Shown here: positions 5,191 through 5,981 of the stretch, in pieces
How the letters are laid out: each line of letters opens with the position of its first letter
Position numbering within the stretch: the stretch's first letter is position 1
The notes under the pieces: generated by a model
What the model saw: the letters and a program-made list of their open reading frames with translations, nothing else
What the model was told of the DNA's origin: nothing
Databases searched by the model: none
Assembly: GCA_946408315.1 (NCBI GenBank)
Contig: CAMJRV010000165.1
Location: 1-5,981, forward strand
Source of the DNA: an uncultured Bacillota bacterium
Lineage (GTDB): Bacteria > Bacillota > Clostridia > Peptostreptococcales > Anaerovoracaceae
Reading direction: 5' to 3'
Length of the DNA: 5,981 bases
Program-made: the position numbers and the translations under genes

Positions 5191-5981
5191 TCGAGCTCGT
5201 CTCCAATCTCCTTCAGTTTTTTATCGTTATATCCGGTCAATTCTACGGTGATATCCGACAGGTATGTGTCCGCGATACCGTCGATGGTCCACTCAAATTC
5301 CTCACGAATCTGGCATTTTATCAAGAGACCGTTCTGATCGATCCAATACACTTCACGGTGTTCGTGAACAATATAGTTCTCCTTCTGGGAATGGGCAGTC
5401 TCTTTCATATATTCCGCATAGGCGTCGCTTGCTGTCACAGTATATTTCTCAAAAGAGCCGTTTTCCTCTCTCGTGATCGATTTGATATACTTGACATCGC
5501 TCAGCAGCTTGAAAGGTCCTGTCATCATTTTTAATGCGCCGTTTGGTCCATAGCTTGGCTCGCCGTCCTCTCCGTCGTGATCTGTCCATTCGTAGGACTT
5601 CTCGCCTTCCGCTTGCGCCGGCTCAACCGCGAAACTGTAAAAAACGTTGCCGTCCACCTGCTTTATTGCATGATAGGATATCTCCCCGGTCTCTTCGTTC
5701 TTTGCGTTCGTTTCCTGAATGAAATCATATCCCTTTGATCGCAAAATAAAGGTTGTGAGAGAATTACTTTCTCCTGTGCCCATGGATTCTACCGCATTGT
5801 TTTTGGAGCTGATCGCAGCAGTGGCTTCTAAAGTACCGTTTTTCAGCTCTGAAAACCGTTCCGCACCACGGTTGATCGCTGCAATGCCGCTTTCAATACC
5901 GGCCGATTCCTGGCCGGCCGGTTCTGCTCCCTGAGGGCCGCAGCCTGACGTCACGGACAAGATTACTGCAAGCAATATTAT
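5187..5981 (-). CDS. Lipoprotein of unknown function, 5' end missing
   Basis: The frame is open to the right edge, so the true start lies outside; 264 residues are visible. Counting from the first visible codon, residues 1-13 (IILLAVILSVTSG) are the end of a hydrophobic signal peptide, followed by C14 as the probable lipidated cysteine. The lipobox TSGC has threonine at -3 instead of the usual leucine, which is tolerated. The mature part is soluble, acidic and rich in E, D, S and T. It has a low-complexity linker after the cysteine and an acidic stretch TDHDGEDGEPSYG. Its strand-rich C-terminal half (EVYWIDQNGLLIKCQIREEF and ITVELTGYND) recalls LolA-like bacterial lipoproteins, but I do not recognise a family. 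It is probably anchored outside the membrane. It is the first visible gene of the run leading to the GNAT, GH18 and tspO genes, and it overlaps the GNAT start. Confidence 0.8.
   Translation of the reverse strand: MILLAVILSVTSGCGPQGAEPAGQESAGIESGIAAINRGAERFSELKNGTLEATAAISSKNNAVESMGTGESNSLTTFILRSKGYDFIQETNAKNEETGEISYHAIKQVDGNVFYSFAVEPAQAEGEKSYEWTDHDGEDGEPSYGPNGALKMMTGPFKLLSDVKYIKSITREENGSFEKYTVTASDAYAEYMKETAHSQKENYIVHEHREVYWIDQNGLLIKCQIREEFEWTIDGIADTYLSDITVELTGYNDKKLKEIGDELD

Noticed and set aside
5973..5975. TTG at 5975 as start of the lipoprotein
   Set aside because: The frame stays open to the window edge with hydrophobic codons (two Ile), and starting there would leave a signal peptide without its basic N-terminus. 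The start is outside.

Overview
The window looks like chromosomal DNA from a flagellated, Gram-positive-type bacterium of the phylum Bacillota, probably a clostridial lineage. The basis is a strong purine-rich Shine-Dalgarno site in front of the tspO-like gene, a perfect consensus SigD (sigma-28) flagellar-type promoter, a lipoprotein signal peptide, a secreted GH18 enzyme carrying a copper-amine-oxidase-N1-type domain, and a chemoreceptor with a long HAMP array. Base composition is intermediate. I cannot name a genus. All genes are on the minus strand, so transcription runs right to left.

Right to middle (5981 to 2153): four minus-strand genes form a probable operon. First is a lipoprotein of unknown function whose start lies beyond the right edge. 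Next is a two-domain GNAT acetyltransferase whose TTG start overlaps the lipoprotein stop by 4 bases. After 25 bases comes a secreted GH18 chitinase-like glycosidase with a C-terminal copper-amine-oxidase-N1-type domain. After 84 bases comes a TspO/MBR membrane protein. A very strong intrinsic terminator (19-bp stem, then seven T) closes the unit at 2204 to 2153. The 84-bp gap before tspO holds a perfect 7-1-7 inverted repeat that could be an operator, so tspO may also have its own control.

Left (2116 to 1): a 276-bp intergenic region contains that terminator and then two promoter-like elements for the next gene: a sigma-A-like pair and, downstream of it, a perfect SigD promoter (TAAA-N15-GCCGATAA). 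They drive a large transmembrane receptor with a Cache-like extracellular domain, one ordinary HAMP and a run of tandem HAMP-like units with a period of about 90 residues. The gene runs off the left edge after 655 codons, so the expected methyl-accepting signalling domain is not seen. The flagellar promoter independently supports a chemotaxis role.

I see no CRISPR array, mobile element, tRNA, rRNA or defence system. The most informative signals are the SigD promoter tied to the poly-HAMP receptor, and the unusual grouping of lipoprotein, acetyltransferase, GH18 enzyme and TspO in one transcription unit.
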